Notes under the pieces: generated by a model
Database searches by the model: none
Seen by the model: only the letters and a program-made list of their open reading frames with translations
What the model was told of the DNA's origin: nothing
Position numbers and translations under genes: made by a program
In this document: one piece after another, positions 34,903 to 43,562 of the stretch
How the letters are laid out: every line of letters begins with the position of its first letter
Numbering within the stretch: position 1 is the first letter of the stretch
Source: Hallella bergensis DSM 17361
GTDB taxonomy: Bacteria; Bacteroidota; Bacteroidia; Bacteroidales; Bacteroidaceae
NCBI RefSeq assembly: GCF_000160535.1
Contig: NZ_GG704780.1
Coordinates: 55,631 to 119,630, forward strand
Direction: 5' to 3'
DNA length: 64,000 bases

Positions 34903-35541
34903 TTACTTTTTCACAGCTGCCCTAACCCTGCTGTGAGTTTGTTTTGTGTTGTGTTTTTCTTTTTGTTGTGCAACTGTTTTGCGGTCTCTGCCTGTTTTTG
35001 TGCTGTGGTTCCTGACATTTGCTTTGGTCACTAAGATTGGGGTGTTAGTGGTTGGAAAAGTTTGTCCGGATTCGTCGTCAGGCACTCGTTCCATCTCCAT
35101 GGTTCCCTTGCCGAAACTTGCGATATCAAAACTGATGTTGGGTAGTCCGCGTTCGGTGTTCCCTATGCGATATGGGGGCCTCAGTTCTTCCACTCTCTCC
35201 ACCTCCACCATCCCTATGCCTTGGGCCAGCATACCTAATTCTTCAGCCGCCGCATAGCTCAAGTCGATGATGCGCCCACGTACAAAAGGCCCACGGTCGG
35301 TTACTTTGACCACCACTTGACGGTCGTTGTACAGGTTGGTGACCTTGAGCAGTGTGCCGAATGGATACGTGCGGTGGGCGCACGTCAGGCTGTCATGATG
35401 CACACGTTCACCGCTGGCCGTTCTTGCCCCGGTGGCTCTTTTAGAATAATAAGAAGCCTTACCCCTATTTTTTTGAGCTATTATAGGGGTAAAGCCTGCT
35501 ATCAATAGAATTGCTAATACGAATTTTCTTCTATAATCCAC
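34903..35541 (-). CDS. rlpA: RlpA-family septal ring lytic transglycosylase
   Basis: A 212-residue periplasmic protein with a signal peptide (residues 1-22, FVLAILLIAGFTPIIAQ) and a double-psi beta-barrel domain: GKASYYSKRATGARTASGERV, the catalytic-region HRTYPFGTLLKVTN, and VVKVTDRGPFVRGRIIDLS. RlpA proteins cleave naked (denuded) glycan strands at the division site. No C-terminal SPOR domain is present; the C-terminal third is low-complexity and basic. Translation appears to start at GTG (35541), 9 bp after the gdhA stop, so the two genes are probably co-transcribed. Confidence 0.88.
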   Translation of the reverse strand: MDYRRKFVLAILLIAGFTPIIAQKNRGKASYYSKRATGARTASGERVHHDSLTCAHRTYPFGTLLKVTNLYNDRQVVVKVTDRGPFVRGRIIDLSYAAAEELGMLAQGIGMVEVERVEELRPPYRIGNTERGLPNISFDIASFGKGTMEMERVPDDESGQTFPTTNTPILVTKANVRNHSTKTGRDRKTVAQQKEKHNTKQTHSRVRAAVKK

Positions 35542-35550
35542 AATATTAGT

Positions 35551-36888
35551 TTATACGATACCTTGCGCCATCATGGCGTGTGCCACCTTCATGAATCCGG
35601 CGATGTTGGCACCCTTCACATAGTTGATGTAGCCATCAGACTGCTTGCCATATTTCACGCATTGCTCGTGAATCGAGTGCATGATGTAGTGGAGTTTCTC
35701 GTCTACCTCCTTGGCACTCCAGTGCAAGTGAATAGAGTTTTGAGTCATCTCCAGTCCAGATGTAGCTACGCCACCGGCATTCACAGCCTTGCCCGGAGCA
35801 AACAACTGCTTGGCTTCTATGAATTTGCTGATGGCCTCGGCGGTGCAACCCATGTTGCTCACCTCGGCAACGCAGAGCGGCTTGTTGGCCAATATCTTCT
35901 CGGCATCATCGCCGTTGAGTTCGTTTTGTGTGGCACACGTCAGGTAAATGTCTGCCTTCTGTTCCCAAGGCTTTTTGCCCTCAAAGAACTTAGCACCGGA
36001 AAATTCCTTGGCGTATGGGGCACAGATGTCCTCGCCGCTGTTGCGCAAGTCGAGCATATAGTCATTCTTCTCGCCACAAATGCCATCCGGGTCGTAAATG
36101 TAGCCGTCGGGTCCACTGATAGTGATGACCTTGCCGCCAAGTTCGGCAACCTTTTTGGCAGCTCCCCATGCCACGTTTCCAAAGCCGGAGATGGCCACAG
36201 TTTTGCCCTTGATGTCGATGTCGTGAGTCTTCAGCATTTGATTCACAAAATAGAGCGCTCCGAAGCCTGTTGCTTCCGGACGAAGGATCGAGCCGCCCCA
36301 TTCCATTCCCTTGCCTGTCATGACACCTTGGAACTGGTGGGTCAGTTTTTTATATTGACCGAAGAGATAACCTATTTCGCGACCACCCACGCCGATATCG
36401 CCTGCGGGAACGTCCTCGTCAGGGCCGATGTGGTGGTATAATTCCTGCATGAATGCCTGGCAGAATCGCATGATTTCGGCGTCCGACCGTCCCTTGGGAG
36501 AGAAGTCTGCACCTCCCTTGCCACCACCCATAGGCAGTGTGGTGAGCGCATTCTTGAAAGTCTGCTCAAAGCCCAGGAACTTCATGATGCTCAGGTTGAC
36601 CGATGGATGGAAGCGCAGGCCACCCTTGTATGGGCCGATGGCACTGTTAAACTGTACGCGGTAGCCCGTATTGACGTGCACTTCACCCTTGTCGTCGGTC
36701 CAAGGCACACGGAACATATAAACCCGCTCCGGCTCTACAAGTCGTTCGATGAGTGATACTTTTTCAAACTCCGGGTGCTGGTTGTACACATCTTTAATAG
36801 ATTCCAGAACTTCTTTTACAGCCTGAAGAAATTCAGGTTCGCCTGAATGTTTCCACATCAGGCCTTTCATTACTTGTTCTACTTCCAT
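35551..36888 (-). CDS. gdhA: NADP-specific glutamate dehydrogenase
   Basis: Hexameric glutamate dehydrogenase (445 residues) that fixes ammonium onto 2-oxoglutarate using NADPH. The substrate-binding segment GGLRFHPSVNLSIMKFLGFEQTFKNAL and the catalytic lysine motif PMGGGKGGADF lie in the N-terminal domain; the dinucleotide fold has ISGFGNVAWGAAKKVAELGGK. Length and motifs match GdhA of the NADP-dependent class. It is the leader gene of a pair with rlpA and has a consensus promoter upstream. Confidence 0.97.
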   Translation of the reverse strand: MEVEQVMKGLMWKHSGEPEFLQAVKEVLESIKDVYNQHPEFEKVSLIERLVEPERVYMFRVPWTDDKGEVHVNTGYRVQFNSAIGPYKGGLRFHPSVNLSIMKFLGFEQTFKNALTTLPMGGGKGGADFSPKGRSDAEIMRFCQAFMQELYHHIGPDEDVPAGDIGVGGREIGYLFGQYKKLTHQFQGVMTGKGMEWGGSILRPEATGFGALYFVNQMLKTHDIDIKGKTVAISGFGNVAWGAAKKVAELGGKVITISGPDGYIYDPDGICGEKNDYMLDLRNSGEDICAPYAKEFSGAKFFEGKKPWEQKADIYLTCATQNELNGDDAEKILANKPLCVAEVSNMGCTAEAISKFIEAKQLFAPGKAVNAGGVATSGLEMTQNSIHLHWSAKEVDEKLHYIMHSIHEQCVKYGKQSDGYINYVKGANIAGFMKVAHAMMAQGIV

Positions 36889-36972
36889 AGTGGTAATACG
36901 ATTTAGTTTTATAGGTCAATATGATTTAGACAATTCCAATCAGTGTTGTTTCAACTTGTCTATTTCTTAACG

Positions 36973-37004
36973 CAAATATAGGGGTTTATTCCATAGCTTC
37001 CAAA
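36973..37004 (-). promoter_or_regulatory. gdhA promoter
   Basis: On the minus strand, TTTG (37001-37004) and TATATTTG (36973-36980) are separated by 20 bp. The start site near 36967 gives a leader of about 78 nt. Confidence 0.72.
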
Positions 37005-37098
37005 TGTTTTTCATATATTTTCACGCAATTAACTAACATTTTGTTCATCACCTTATATTATATGGATGTGAACGCCAGTGCTTGCTCAAATTTTTCTG

Positions 37099-37470
37099 AT
37101 CACTTCGGGCGATGTCAAAAAGAATAACCAAAATCGGAGGGTGTTTTGGAGGATCAAATAGAGATAAAAGCGCCATGTTTCGGACGGGAATTTCGGTTCG
37201 GTACGCCGAAGATTCTGACGGGGTACAGCGATTGGGGCTTAACGGCGGTACGGTTCGGGCTTTGTGGTGATGCGACGAAAGTCTTCTCGTCGTGCGATGG
37301 GGCTCTAACCGCGTTGCGATTCAATATGTAATCGCGAACGATAAAATAAGACTGCTAAGGTCTGTTTTTATAAACCTTTGATGGTTAGGCTACTACGAAT
37401 TACGCGAATTTCACGAAATTCAGGGCGGGGAGGGTTTGATTTTCAAATCAGCGAAATATGGAAGGGTGAT
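37099..37470 (+). repeat. 22-bp phased array element, copy D
   Basis: Head AAAGCGCCATGTTT (37167-37180), a 50-nt gap, five 22-bp units at 37228-37249, 37250-37271, 37272-37293, 37294-37315 and 37316-37337, then a tail with CTACGAATTACGCGAATTT (from about 37393) and CAGCGAAATATGGAAG. It lies between the divergent gdhA and phosphatase promoters. A 61-codon open frame across the units is not a gene because the 22-bp period is not a multiple of three. The rest of the 36889-37585 gap holds only promoters. Confidence 0.88.
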
Positions 37471-37536
37471 TGTCAATAATTTTGAGCATCGCTCCACCTA
37501 TATATAAAAGCAGACCGATTTATCATTATTTTTTGT

Positions 37537-37544
37537 TATCTTTG
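37537..37544 (+). promoter_or_regulatory. Promoter of the phosphotyrosine phosphatase gene
   Basis: TATCTTTG, a perfect -7 consensus, 41 bp before the ATG at 37586. The -33 region is weak. Confidence 0.58.
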
Positions 37545-37585
37545 CACCTTTGTAAACTTGTATTCAGCGTTTTAACTCTCATTTT

Positions 37586-38077
37586 ATGATCAAAAAAGGT
37601 AAGGTCAGGATACTTTTTATATGTTTAGGAAATATATGCCGATCGCCTGCGGCTCAAGGTGTTATGCAGCAGATGGTTGACGACCGGGGACTGGCTCATC
37701 GCTTCTCTATCGATTCGGCGGGAATCGGAGGGTGGCACACAGGCAACCTGCCCGATGTGCGCATGCGACGACACGGCAAGATGCGTGGCTATGATTTTTC
37801 CCACCGTGCACGGCAGTTTGACGCCGCAACCGATTTTGACGAGTTTGACCTGATTGTTACTATGGACGAGCAAAACCATCGCGACATCACGCGCATGGCT
37901 GCCGGTGATGACGACCGCAAGAAGGTGGTTCGCATGAGCGACTACCTGAAAGCGCATCCGGATGCCACCAGTGTGCCCGACCCATATTACGGGGGAGAGC
38001 AAGACTTTGAGTTGGCGCTCGACTTGATCGAGGATGGTTGTGAGAATCTTTTAAAGGAACTGGTATGTACAAACTGA
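37586..38077 (+). CDS. Low-molecular-weight protein tyrosine phosphatase
   Basis: A 163-residue cytoplasmic phosphatase. The P-loop C(X)5RS is CLGNICRS, giving nucleophile C13 and R19; the general acid lies in VPDPYYGG near residue 132. Bacterial members (Wzb/Etp type) often dephosphorylate tyrosine kinases that control capsule export, but no kinase is adjacent here. The last codons overlap the next gene by 13 bp, so the two are translationally coupled. Confidence 0.94.
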   Translation: MIKKGKVRILFICLGNICRSPAAQGVMQQMVDDRGLAHRFSIDSAGIGGWHTGNLPDVRMRRHGKMRGYDFSHRARQFDAATDFDEFDLIVTMDEQNHRDITRMAAGDDDRKKVVRMSDYLKAHPDATSVPDPYYGGEQDFELALDLIEDGCENLLKELVCTN

Positions 38078-38697
38078 TTATTCTTGATTTTGACGGCACG
38101 ATAGGTGACACCAACAAAATTATAACCACTACCATGCAGTCCACTCTCCGGGAATTGGGACTGCCGATGCGTTCGGCCGAGGAGTGCCGCAAAACCATCG
38201 GACTGCCCCTCAAGGGATGTTTTGAGGCTCTGATGCCCATGTCCGACAGTCAGTTGGACAGCTGTGCCGACACCTACAGGCGAATTTTCGACGAATACAA
38301 CCGGACGATGAAGGTCGATGTTTTTCCCGGGGTGATGGAGAAGATCGAGCAGTGGCATGCCGATGGTGCAATCATCACGTTGGCCAGTAGTCGCGGGCAC
38401 GCGTCACTCGCTGCGTTTGTAAGTCAAATGGGACTCGACCAGTATGTGTCGTATATCCTCGGTGCCGATGATGTGGAGATTGCCAAGCCCCATCCTTACC
38501 CAGTGTTGAAGACGATGCGGCATTTCGGCATCGCCCCGGAAGACACCTTGGTGGTGGGGGATATGAGTTTCGACATCCTGATGGGCAAGCGTGCCGGCTG
38601 CCACACCTGCGGGGTGACCTATGGCAATGGCACGGTGGAAGAGCTGCAAGCGGCTGGCGCCGACCAGATTTGCGATTCGTTCCTAAGTATCAGGTAG
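38065..38697 (+). CDS. HAD-superfamily phosphatase (Gph/PGMB-like)
   Basis: A 210-residue HAD hydrolase, subfamily IA. The nucleophile motif DFDGTIGDT gives D8 and D10; motif II is LASSRG, motif III contains the lysine in EIAKPHPYP, and motif IV is VVGDMSFDILMGKRAG. Such enzymes act on phosphoglycolate or hexose phosphates; the substrate is not determined by sequence. It follows the phosphotyrosine phosphatase with overlapping ends, and two hairpins follow its stop. Confidence 0.93.
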   Translation: MYKLIILDFDGTIGDTNKIITTTMQSTLRELGLPMRSAEECRKTIGLPLKGCFEALMPMSDSQLDSCADTYRRIFDEYNRTMKVDVFPGVMEKIEQWHADGAIITLASSRGHASLAAFVSQMGLDQYVSYILGADDVEIAKPHPYPVLKTMRHFGIAPEDTLVVGDMSFDILMGKRAGCHTCGVTYGNGTVEELQAAGADQICDSFLSIR

Positions 38698-38707
38698 ACA
38701 GATTACA

Positions 38708-38778
38708 GATGGGCAGCCGGGGATCATGACCGCGGCTGCCCATCTCGCAGGCTTTGCATGAAGTTTGGCAAAGCCTGC
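38708..38778. terminator. Double terminator hairpin between convergent genes
   Basis: Two perfect hairpins in a row: GATGGGCAGCCG/CGGCTGCCCATC (38708-38719 with 38733-38744) and GCAGGCTTTGC/GCAAAGCCTGC (38747-38757 with 38768-38778). They lie between the HAD gene (+) and mrp (-), so they probably serve both. Confidence 0.78.
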
Positions 38779-38792
38779 AAACCAATGACTTG

Positions 38793-39896
38793 TCAGTCAT
38801 TGTTTGTTTTCACAATCTTTGTTTTGGGTTGTTTCTTGTTCCGCAAGTTGGTCACGGTTACCACGGCCTGGGCTAGGTTGATGAAGGCCTGTCCGGTCAT
38901 GGTGTCGGTGTGGAGGGCAGCGGGCGTTCCCTCATCGCCATTCTCGCGGATGCTCTGAACGATGGGTATTTGAGCCAGCAACGGGCACCCCATCTCTTTG
39001 GCTAAGTTCTTGCAGCCGTCCTGGCCGAAGATGTAATATTTGTTGTCGGGCAATTCTTTTGGCGTGAACCATGCCATATTCTCCACAAGTCCGAGTATGG
39101 GTACATTGATTTTCTCGTTGGTATACATGTCGATGCCCTTGCGTGCATCGGCCAGTGCCACCTTTTGCGGGGTGGAGACAATGACTGCCCCCGTGATGGC
39201 CAGGGTTTGCAGGAGTGTGAGATGAATGTCGGAGGTGCCGGGAGGGGTGTCGAGAATGAAATAGTCGAGTTCGCCCCAGTGGGCATCGGCGATGAGTTGC
39301 TTCAGTGCCGATGTGGCCATGCCGCCCCTCCATACGGTGGCCGTGTCGGGATTGACGAAGAACCCGATACTCAACAGTTTTACACCGTATTTCTCGATGG
39401 GTTCGATCAGTTGGCGGTTGTCCACGTTCACGGCGTAGGGGCGCTCTTCCTCCACGCCAAACATTTTGGGTATGGAGGGTCCGAAGATGTCCGTGTCAAG
39501 CAGCCCCACCTTGTATCCCAGCTTGGCCAGGGCTATGGCGAGGTTGACCGATATGGTGCTTTTGCCCACACCACCCTTGCCGGAACTCACGGCGATGATG
39601 TTTTTCACTTGTGGAAGCAACTTTTCCACCTCCGGTCGGGGTTGGGATTTAAATTCAGTATTGATGCTCACCTCGACGTCCTTGCTCACCCGATAGTGTA
39701 TGGCGGCTTCGGCAGCCTTGAGTGTGGATTTGAGAAAGGGGTCGGTGTTGCGAGGGAATATCAGCGTAAACGAGACTTTCATGCCGTTTATGCTGGGTGT
39801 GTCGGCCAGCATGCCGCTCTCGATGAGGTTCTTTTTGGTACCTGCATAGATCACGGTTGCCAGTGCTTCTTCTATTAATTTTGGATATAATGCCAT
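38793..39896 (-). CDS. mrp: Mrp/NBP35-family FeS-cluster carrier ATPase
   Basis: A 367-residue P-loop NTPase (ApbC/Mrp) involved in FeS-cluster delivery. An N-terminal MIP18/DUF59-like domain (residues 1-85) precedes the deviant Walker A motif SSGKGGVGKST and the LLDTDIFGPSIPKMFG switch. The CxxC pair that holds the bridging cluster in most members is absent: the usual CPHCG region reads WFTPKELPDNKYY. I take this to be the Bacteroidota form, but it implies a different cluster-binding mode. ATG at 39896 is used; the frame extends to a TTG at 39926 that overlaps the promoter. Confidence 0.93.
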   Translation of the reverse strand: MALYPKLIEEALATVIYAGTKKNLIESGMLADTPSINGMKVSFTLIFPRNTDPFLKSTLKAAEAAIHYRVSKDVEVSINTEFKSQPRPEVEKLLPQVKNIIAVSSGKGGVGKSTISVNLAIALAKLGYKVGLLDTDIFGPSIPKMFGVEEERPYAVNVDNRQLIEPIEKYGVKLLSIGFFVNPDTATVWRGGMATSALKQLIADAHWGELDYFILDTPPGTSDIHLTLLQTLAITGAVIVSTPQKVALADARKGIDMYTNEKINVPILGLVENMAWFTPKELPDNKYYIFGQDGCKNLAKEMGCPLLAQIPIVQSIRENGDEGTPAALHTDTMTGQAFINLAQAVVTVTNLRNKKQPKTKIVKTNND

Positions 39897-39923
39897 ATTC
39901 TTTTGTGTAACTTTGATAATTGG

Positions 39924-39931
39924 CAAAAATA
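39924..39931 (-). promoter_or_regulatory. Candidate mrp promoter
   Basis: The minus strand reads TATTTTTG, a match to TAnnTTTG; a start near 39918 gives a leader of about 20 nt before the ATG at 39896. Confidence 0.5.
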
Positions 39932-39994
39932 CCCAATAAATGCGGAATGAACGAATAAAAGCGTTGATAATTTCATGTAACGGTCAGAATTTAT

Positions 39995-40002
39995 TAACTT
40001 TG
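39995..40002 (+). promoter_or_regulatory. Candidate promoter of the SGNH-GH115 unit
   Basis: TAACTTTG, 53 bp before the ATG at 40055. The -33 element is not evident. Confidence 0.5.
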
Positions 40003-40054
40003 TAAATCTCTGAACAACTTTATCCTTATGCAATTTCAAAGAAGAGAGAATGGA

Positions 40055-40843
40055 ATGAAACGAACAGTTTGCAGTTTGATGCTGCTGTTCGCTGTGCTTG
40101 GCATGTTTGCTCAACAAGACTACAATGTGGTGTATGTGGGCAACAGCATCACGTATGGAGCCTTGCACAAGCATCCCGAACGCACGTCACCACCGGTGGT
40201 TTGCTCGCAATGGTTAGCTCAGCAGGATGGGGTAGGAGAATGTAACCATGTGAATATGGGCAAGAGTGGGCGCACGACGTTCAATTTTGTGCCCGTTAAA
40301 ACAGGGATTAAAAACCATTGGAACGAACTGAAAAGCAAGACCGCAGATCTTGTGAACAGGTTTCCGAGGGCGCAGTTGGTGTTCTCGATTATGCTGGGAA
40401 CCAACGATGCTGCTGAACGACCGGCGAACAGCAGGACTACACCTTATATGTATAAGCACAACATGGAGTTGATCGTCGACTCGCTTCTGGCTTTGTACCC
40501 TAAGGCCCACGTAGTGATTCATCGTCCCATATTTTTCTCTGCACCCTTTATAACGAAGAACGGGAGCCTGCAAAGTAAGGTGGGACAGAAAATGCTTACG
40601 GTCTATTTCAAACAGGTCAAATCTATTATCTCCCATTTCGAAGACAGGTATCCGGGGCAGGTGCATGCCGGAGATAAGGAGGCTTACAACTACTTCAAGA
40701 AGAACTATCGTACCCAGCTCGTGCACGAGCGCGGCTATCAGAACTGCGACTTTTGGCTGCATCCCAATGAGGAAGGGTCGAAAGTCTTGGCCGAATATTG
40801 GGGCAGGGGTATTGTCAAGGCACTGGGCATAGGCAGAAAATGA
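40055..40843 (+). CDS. Secreted SGNH/GDSL-type carbohydrate esterase
   Basis: A 262-residue protein with a signal peptide (MKRTVCSLMLLFAVLGMFAQ) and an SGNH hydrolase fold. The catalytic serine is S31 in VYVGNSITYG, block III is LGTNDAAE, and the C-terminal histidine lies in FWLHPNEEG. It probably removes acetyl or similar ester groups from a hemicellulose. It lies 125 bp before a GH115 alpha-glucuronidase, so xylan side chains are the likely target; this is inferred from the neighbour. The ATG at 40055 is preferred over the in-frame start at 40028. Confidence 0.87.
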   Translation: MKRTVCSLMLLFAVLGMFAQQDYNVVYVGNSITYGALHKHPERTSPPVVCSQWLAQQDGVGECNHVNMGKSGRTTFNFVPVKTGIKNHWNELKSKTADLVNRFPRAQLVFSIMLGTNDAAERPANSRTTPYMYKHNMELIVDSLLALYPKAHVVIHRPIFFSAPFITKNGSLQSKVGQKMLTVYFKQVKSIISHFEDRYPGQVHAGDKEAYNYFKKNYRTQLVHERGYQNCDFWLHPNEEGSKVLAEYWGRGIVKALGIGRK

Positions 40844-40968
40844 TGGAACGTGACGACTGTGTGCACAGTCTGAAAGGGTTATACACCTTTAAAGTAAACT
40901 GTAGACACACGGACTGAAGCCCATCCGGTTGTCCCATCATAGATGTTGAACTGAAAAAAGAACAATTC

Positions 40969-43461
40969 ATGAAGAAATATAAATTGATTTTTGCGGCTCT
41001 TTTGGCTCTCCCGTTGATGGGACAGGCCAAGGAGATTATATGGTATTCCGGCGGACATGTCACCTATTCCGTACAAAAAAATTACGGTACGGTGGTGGAC
41101 AAGGCGTTGGATATGTTCGAATCGGACATGCACGCCGTGACGGGTAAGAAAGCCCAACAGAGAGACAAGGCGGCCATCGAGGTGTATCAGCTCGACCTGG
41201 CAAACAACAAAGAGATGAAGGTGCTCGACCAATATCATGTGCCTTACCATCGGTTTATTACCAAAAGCGATGCGTTTTGGATCGGAATCCGCAAGGGAAA
41301 GATTATCGTTGTTGGTAGTAATGGTCGGGGAACGGCATACGGTATTTTGGAATTGTCGCGACAGGCTGGTGTGTCTCCGTGGATCTATTGGGGGGATGTG
41401 CAGCCTGTTCGCAGGAAAAGCCTGAGCATCGACAGTAATTTTGAAACCCTGCAGAGCCCCTCGGTGGAATACCGAGGCGTGTTTATCAACGATGAAGACT
41501 GGACGAACCGTGTCTGGGCGGCCAGGAAATTGGACACGCATCACAGGTCGGGGACGATGGGACCTCGGTATTATCGTAAGGTCTTCGAGTTGTTGCTACG
41601 CCTTCGAGGCAACGCTTTGTGGCCGGCCATGCACGCCGGTACGACAGCTTTCTTCAAGGTTAGGGGCAACAAGGAGGTGGCCGACTCCTTTGACATCTGT
41701 ATAGGGTCGTCGCATTGTGAGCCTATTCTTCGCAACAATGTGGACGAATGGGACTCTAAAAAGCGTGGAGCGTACAACTTTATCAGCAACCGCAAGTCGG
41801 TAGAGGATTATTGGCGTGAGCGCGCCAAGGAAACGGCAGGGATGGACGCCCTGTACACTATTGGTATGCGTGGTATTCATGATGGGTCGATGGAGGGGGT
41901 GAAGACCATGGAGGAAAAAGTGGCCGGACTTCAGGCTGTTATTGATTTCCAGCGCAAACTCCTGGCTCAGGAGGTGAACAAGGACATCACAAAGGTGCCC
42001 CAGGTGTTTGTTCCCTATAAGGAAGTGCTCGAAATCTATGAGGCAGGACTCCGTGTGCCGGACGATGTCTGCCTGATGTGGTGTGACGACAACTATGGTT
42101 ACATGACGCGTTTGTCGGATGAGATTCAGCAGCAGCGTAGGGGAGGGGCCGGCGTTTACTATCACCTGAGCTATTGGGGTAGGCCACATGATTACCTGTG
42201 GCTTACGACCACACAACCGGGTTTGATCTATAACGAGATGAAGCAGGCCTATGACCATCATGCACGGAGGCTGTGGATCGCCAATGTTCACGACCCGAAG
42301 GTGGCCGCCTACGACCTCAGTCTCTTTATGGATATGGCATGGAATATCAATAGTGTGGGTCCCAATACCCTGCAGAAACATTTGCAAGACTGGCTCATAC
42401 AGCAGTTTGGCGAGGTTGCGGGTAAACAACTGACCAAGCCGATGACGCGTTTTTACCAACTATGCGCTGTCCGACGCCCGGAGTTTATGGGTTGGAACCA
42501 GGTGGAACTTGAACATAAAAAATACAAGCGGGGATGGTCGCCTATACAAGACACCGAGTTTAATGCGGAGGAGTTTGGCAACGAATTGGAGCGTTATCTG
42601 GCAGACTATGCGGAGGTGAAGCGGCAAATCGATCAGGTGGAGAAGCTGATTCGCCCGGAACTGAAAGATGCTTTCTTCGCGGCTATCAAGTATCCGGTGT
42701 ATGGAGCAGCGGCCATGGCCACCAAACATTTACAAGCCCAGGAGGCTCGTCATATCGGTAAACCCTCGAGTTTTCACAATGATGATGAGGCTTTGGAGTC
42801 GGCTGTGAGGAGTTGGAAAGCCTACACCGAAATCAAGGAACTGACCGAACATTACAACAAGAGGATGGCTCATGGCAAGTGGGACGGCAATATGCACATG
42901 GCTCCCCGCGACTTATATGTCTTCGGTCCCCCGTTTCTTCCGGGAAAACTGACTGCTTCGGAAATCGAGAAATACGGTGGTGCAAGGCCTGTGCCTTCCA
43001 AGATGGAGAGCGGGGAATGTGTCGTAAGAAATGCGTGTGACTACAGCAGGGCCAGTCAGGGGGCCTATACCGTGGAAATGCTCGGTCACTCCATGAAGGC
43101 CGTTGCGCTTCCCAAAGGTGGCAGCCTGACCTATCAATTCTATGCCAAGGGTGGTGAGGCCAACCTTTACACGGCTTTAATACCCACCCAGGCCAACGAT
43201 AAGGGTGATATTCGCTATTCGATCAGCATTGACGGAGGTACGCCAGTTGTCTATTCTCTGAAGGAAAAGTTCCGTTCCGAAAGATGGAAACTTAACGTGT
43301 TGCGTGGTCAAACCATACGCTGTGAGGAGGTCAACTTGTCGTCTGGAACGCATACGCTGGAGATCAAGGCGCTCGATGCGCATATCGTCGTGGATCAATG
43401 GATGATCGATTATGACAAGAACCGCCGCTTCTATATGTTTCCGATAGCTCCGGCTCTGTAG
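40969..43461 (+). CDS. GH115 xylan alpha-1,2-glucuronidase
   Basis: An 830-residue secreted glycoside hydrolase of family 115, which removes 4-O-methyl-glucuronic acid from both terminal and internal xylose of xylan. Signal peptide MKKYKLIFAALLALPLMGQA. The N-terminal domain (IIWYSGGHVTYSV) precedes the catalytic barrel: ALWPAMHAGTTAFF, IGSSHCEPILRNNVDEW, GMRGIHDGSMEG, MWCDDNYGYMTRLS and HLSYWGRPHDYLW are all strongly conserved motifs of the family. C-terminal domains are beta-rich. It pairs with the upstream esterase but no SusC/SusD genes are adjacent. Confidence 0.94.
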   Translation: MKKYKLIFAALLALPLMGQAKEIIWYSGGHVTYSVQKNYGTVVDKALDMFESDMHAVTGKKAQQRDKAAIEVYQLDLANNKEMKVLDQYHVPYHRFITKSDAFWIGIRKGKIIVVGSNGRGTAYGILELSRQAGVSPWIYWGDVQPVRRKSLSIDSNFETLQSPSVEYRGVFINDEDWTNRVWAARKLDTHHRSGTMGPRYYRKVFELLLRLRGNALWPAMHAGTTAFFKVRGNKEVADSFDICIGSSHCEPILRNNVDEWDSKKRGAYNFISNRKSVEDYWRERAKETAGMDALYTIGMRGIHDGSMEGVKTMEEKVAGLQAVIDFQRKLLAQEVNKDITKVPQVFVPYKEVLEIYEAGLRVPDDVCLMWCDDNYGYMTRLSDEIQQQRRGGAGVYYHLSYWGRPHDYLWLTTTQPGLIYNEMKQAYDHHARRLWIANVHDPKVAAYDLSLFMDMAWNINSVGPNTLQKHLQDWLIQQFGEVAGKQLTKPMTRFYQLCAVRRPEFMGWNQVELEHKKYKRGWSPIQDTEFNAEEFGNELERYLADYAEVKRQIDQVEKLIRPELKDAFFAAIKYPVYGAAAMATKHLQAQEARHIGKPSSFHNDDEALESAVRSWKAYTEIKELTEHYNKRMAHGKWDGNMHMAPRDLYVFGPPFLPGKLTASEIEKYGGARPVPSKMESGECVVRNACDYSRASQGAYTVEMLGHSMKAVALPKGGSLTYQFYAKGGEANLYTALIPTQANDKGDIRYSISIDGGTPVVYSLKEKFRSERWKLNVLRGQTIRCEEVNLSSGTHTLEIKALDAHIVVDQWMIDYDKNRRFYMFPIAPAL

Positions 43462-43494
43462 GTTGGACATCTTCCTACGGGCTTGTCTGAACAG

Positions 43495-43535
43495 GCAATC
43501 CCCTGACGAAATGCATGGTTTCGTCAGGGGATTGC
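43495..43535. terminator. Perfect 17-bp terminator hairpin after GH115
   Basis: GCAATCCCCTGACGAAA and its exact complement (43495-43511, 43519-43535) with a 7-nt loop. It lies between convergent GH115 and prfC and is followed by GTTAAAAATG; on the other side the minus strand reads on through less T-rich sequence. Confidence 0.85.
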
Positions 43536-43562
43536 TGTTAAAAATGTAGGGTTGGTGGAGTC

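Noticed and set aside
37146..37331. 61-codon open frame across the copy D array
   Set aside because: The 22-bp unit is not a multiple of three, and corresponding frames in the other five copies are broken or different. The frame is a by-product of a GC-rich repeat.
39897..39926. Ten-residue N-terminal extension of Mrp beginning at TTG
   Set aside because: It overlaps the mrp promoter box, and an ATG giving a standard N-terminus lies at 39896.
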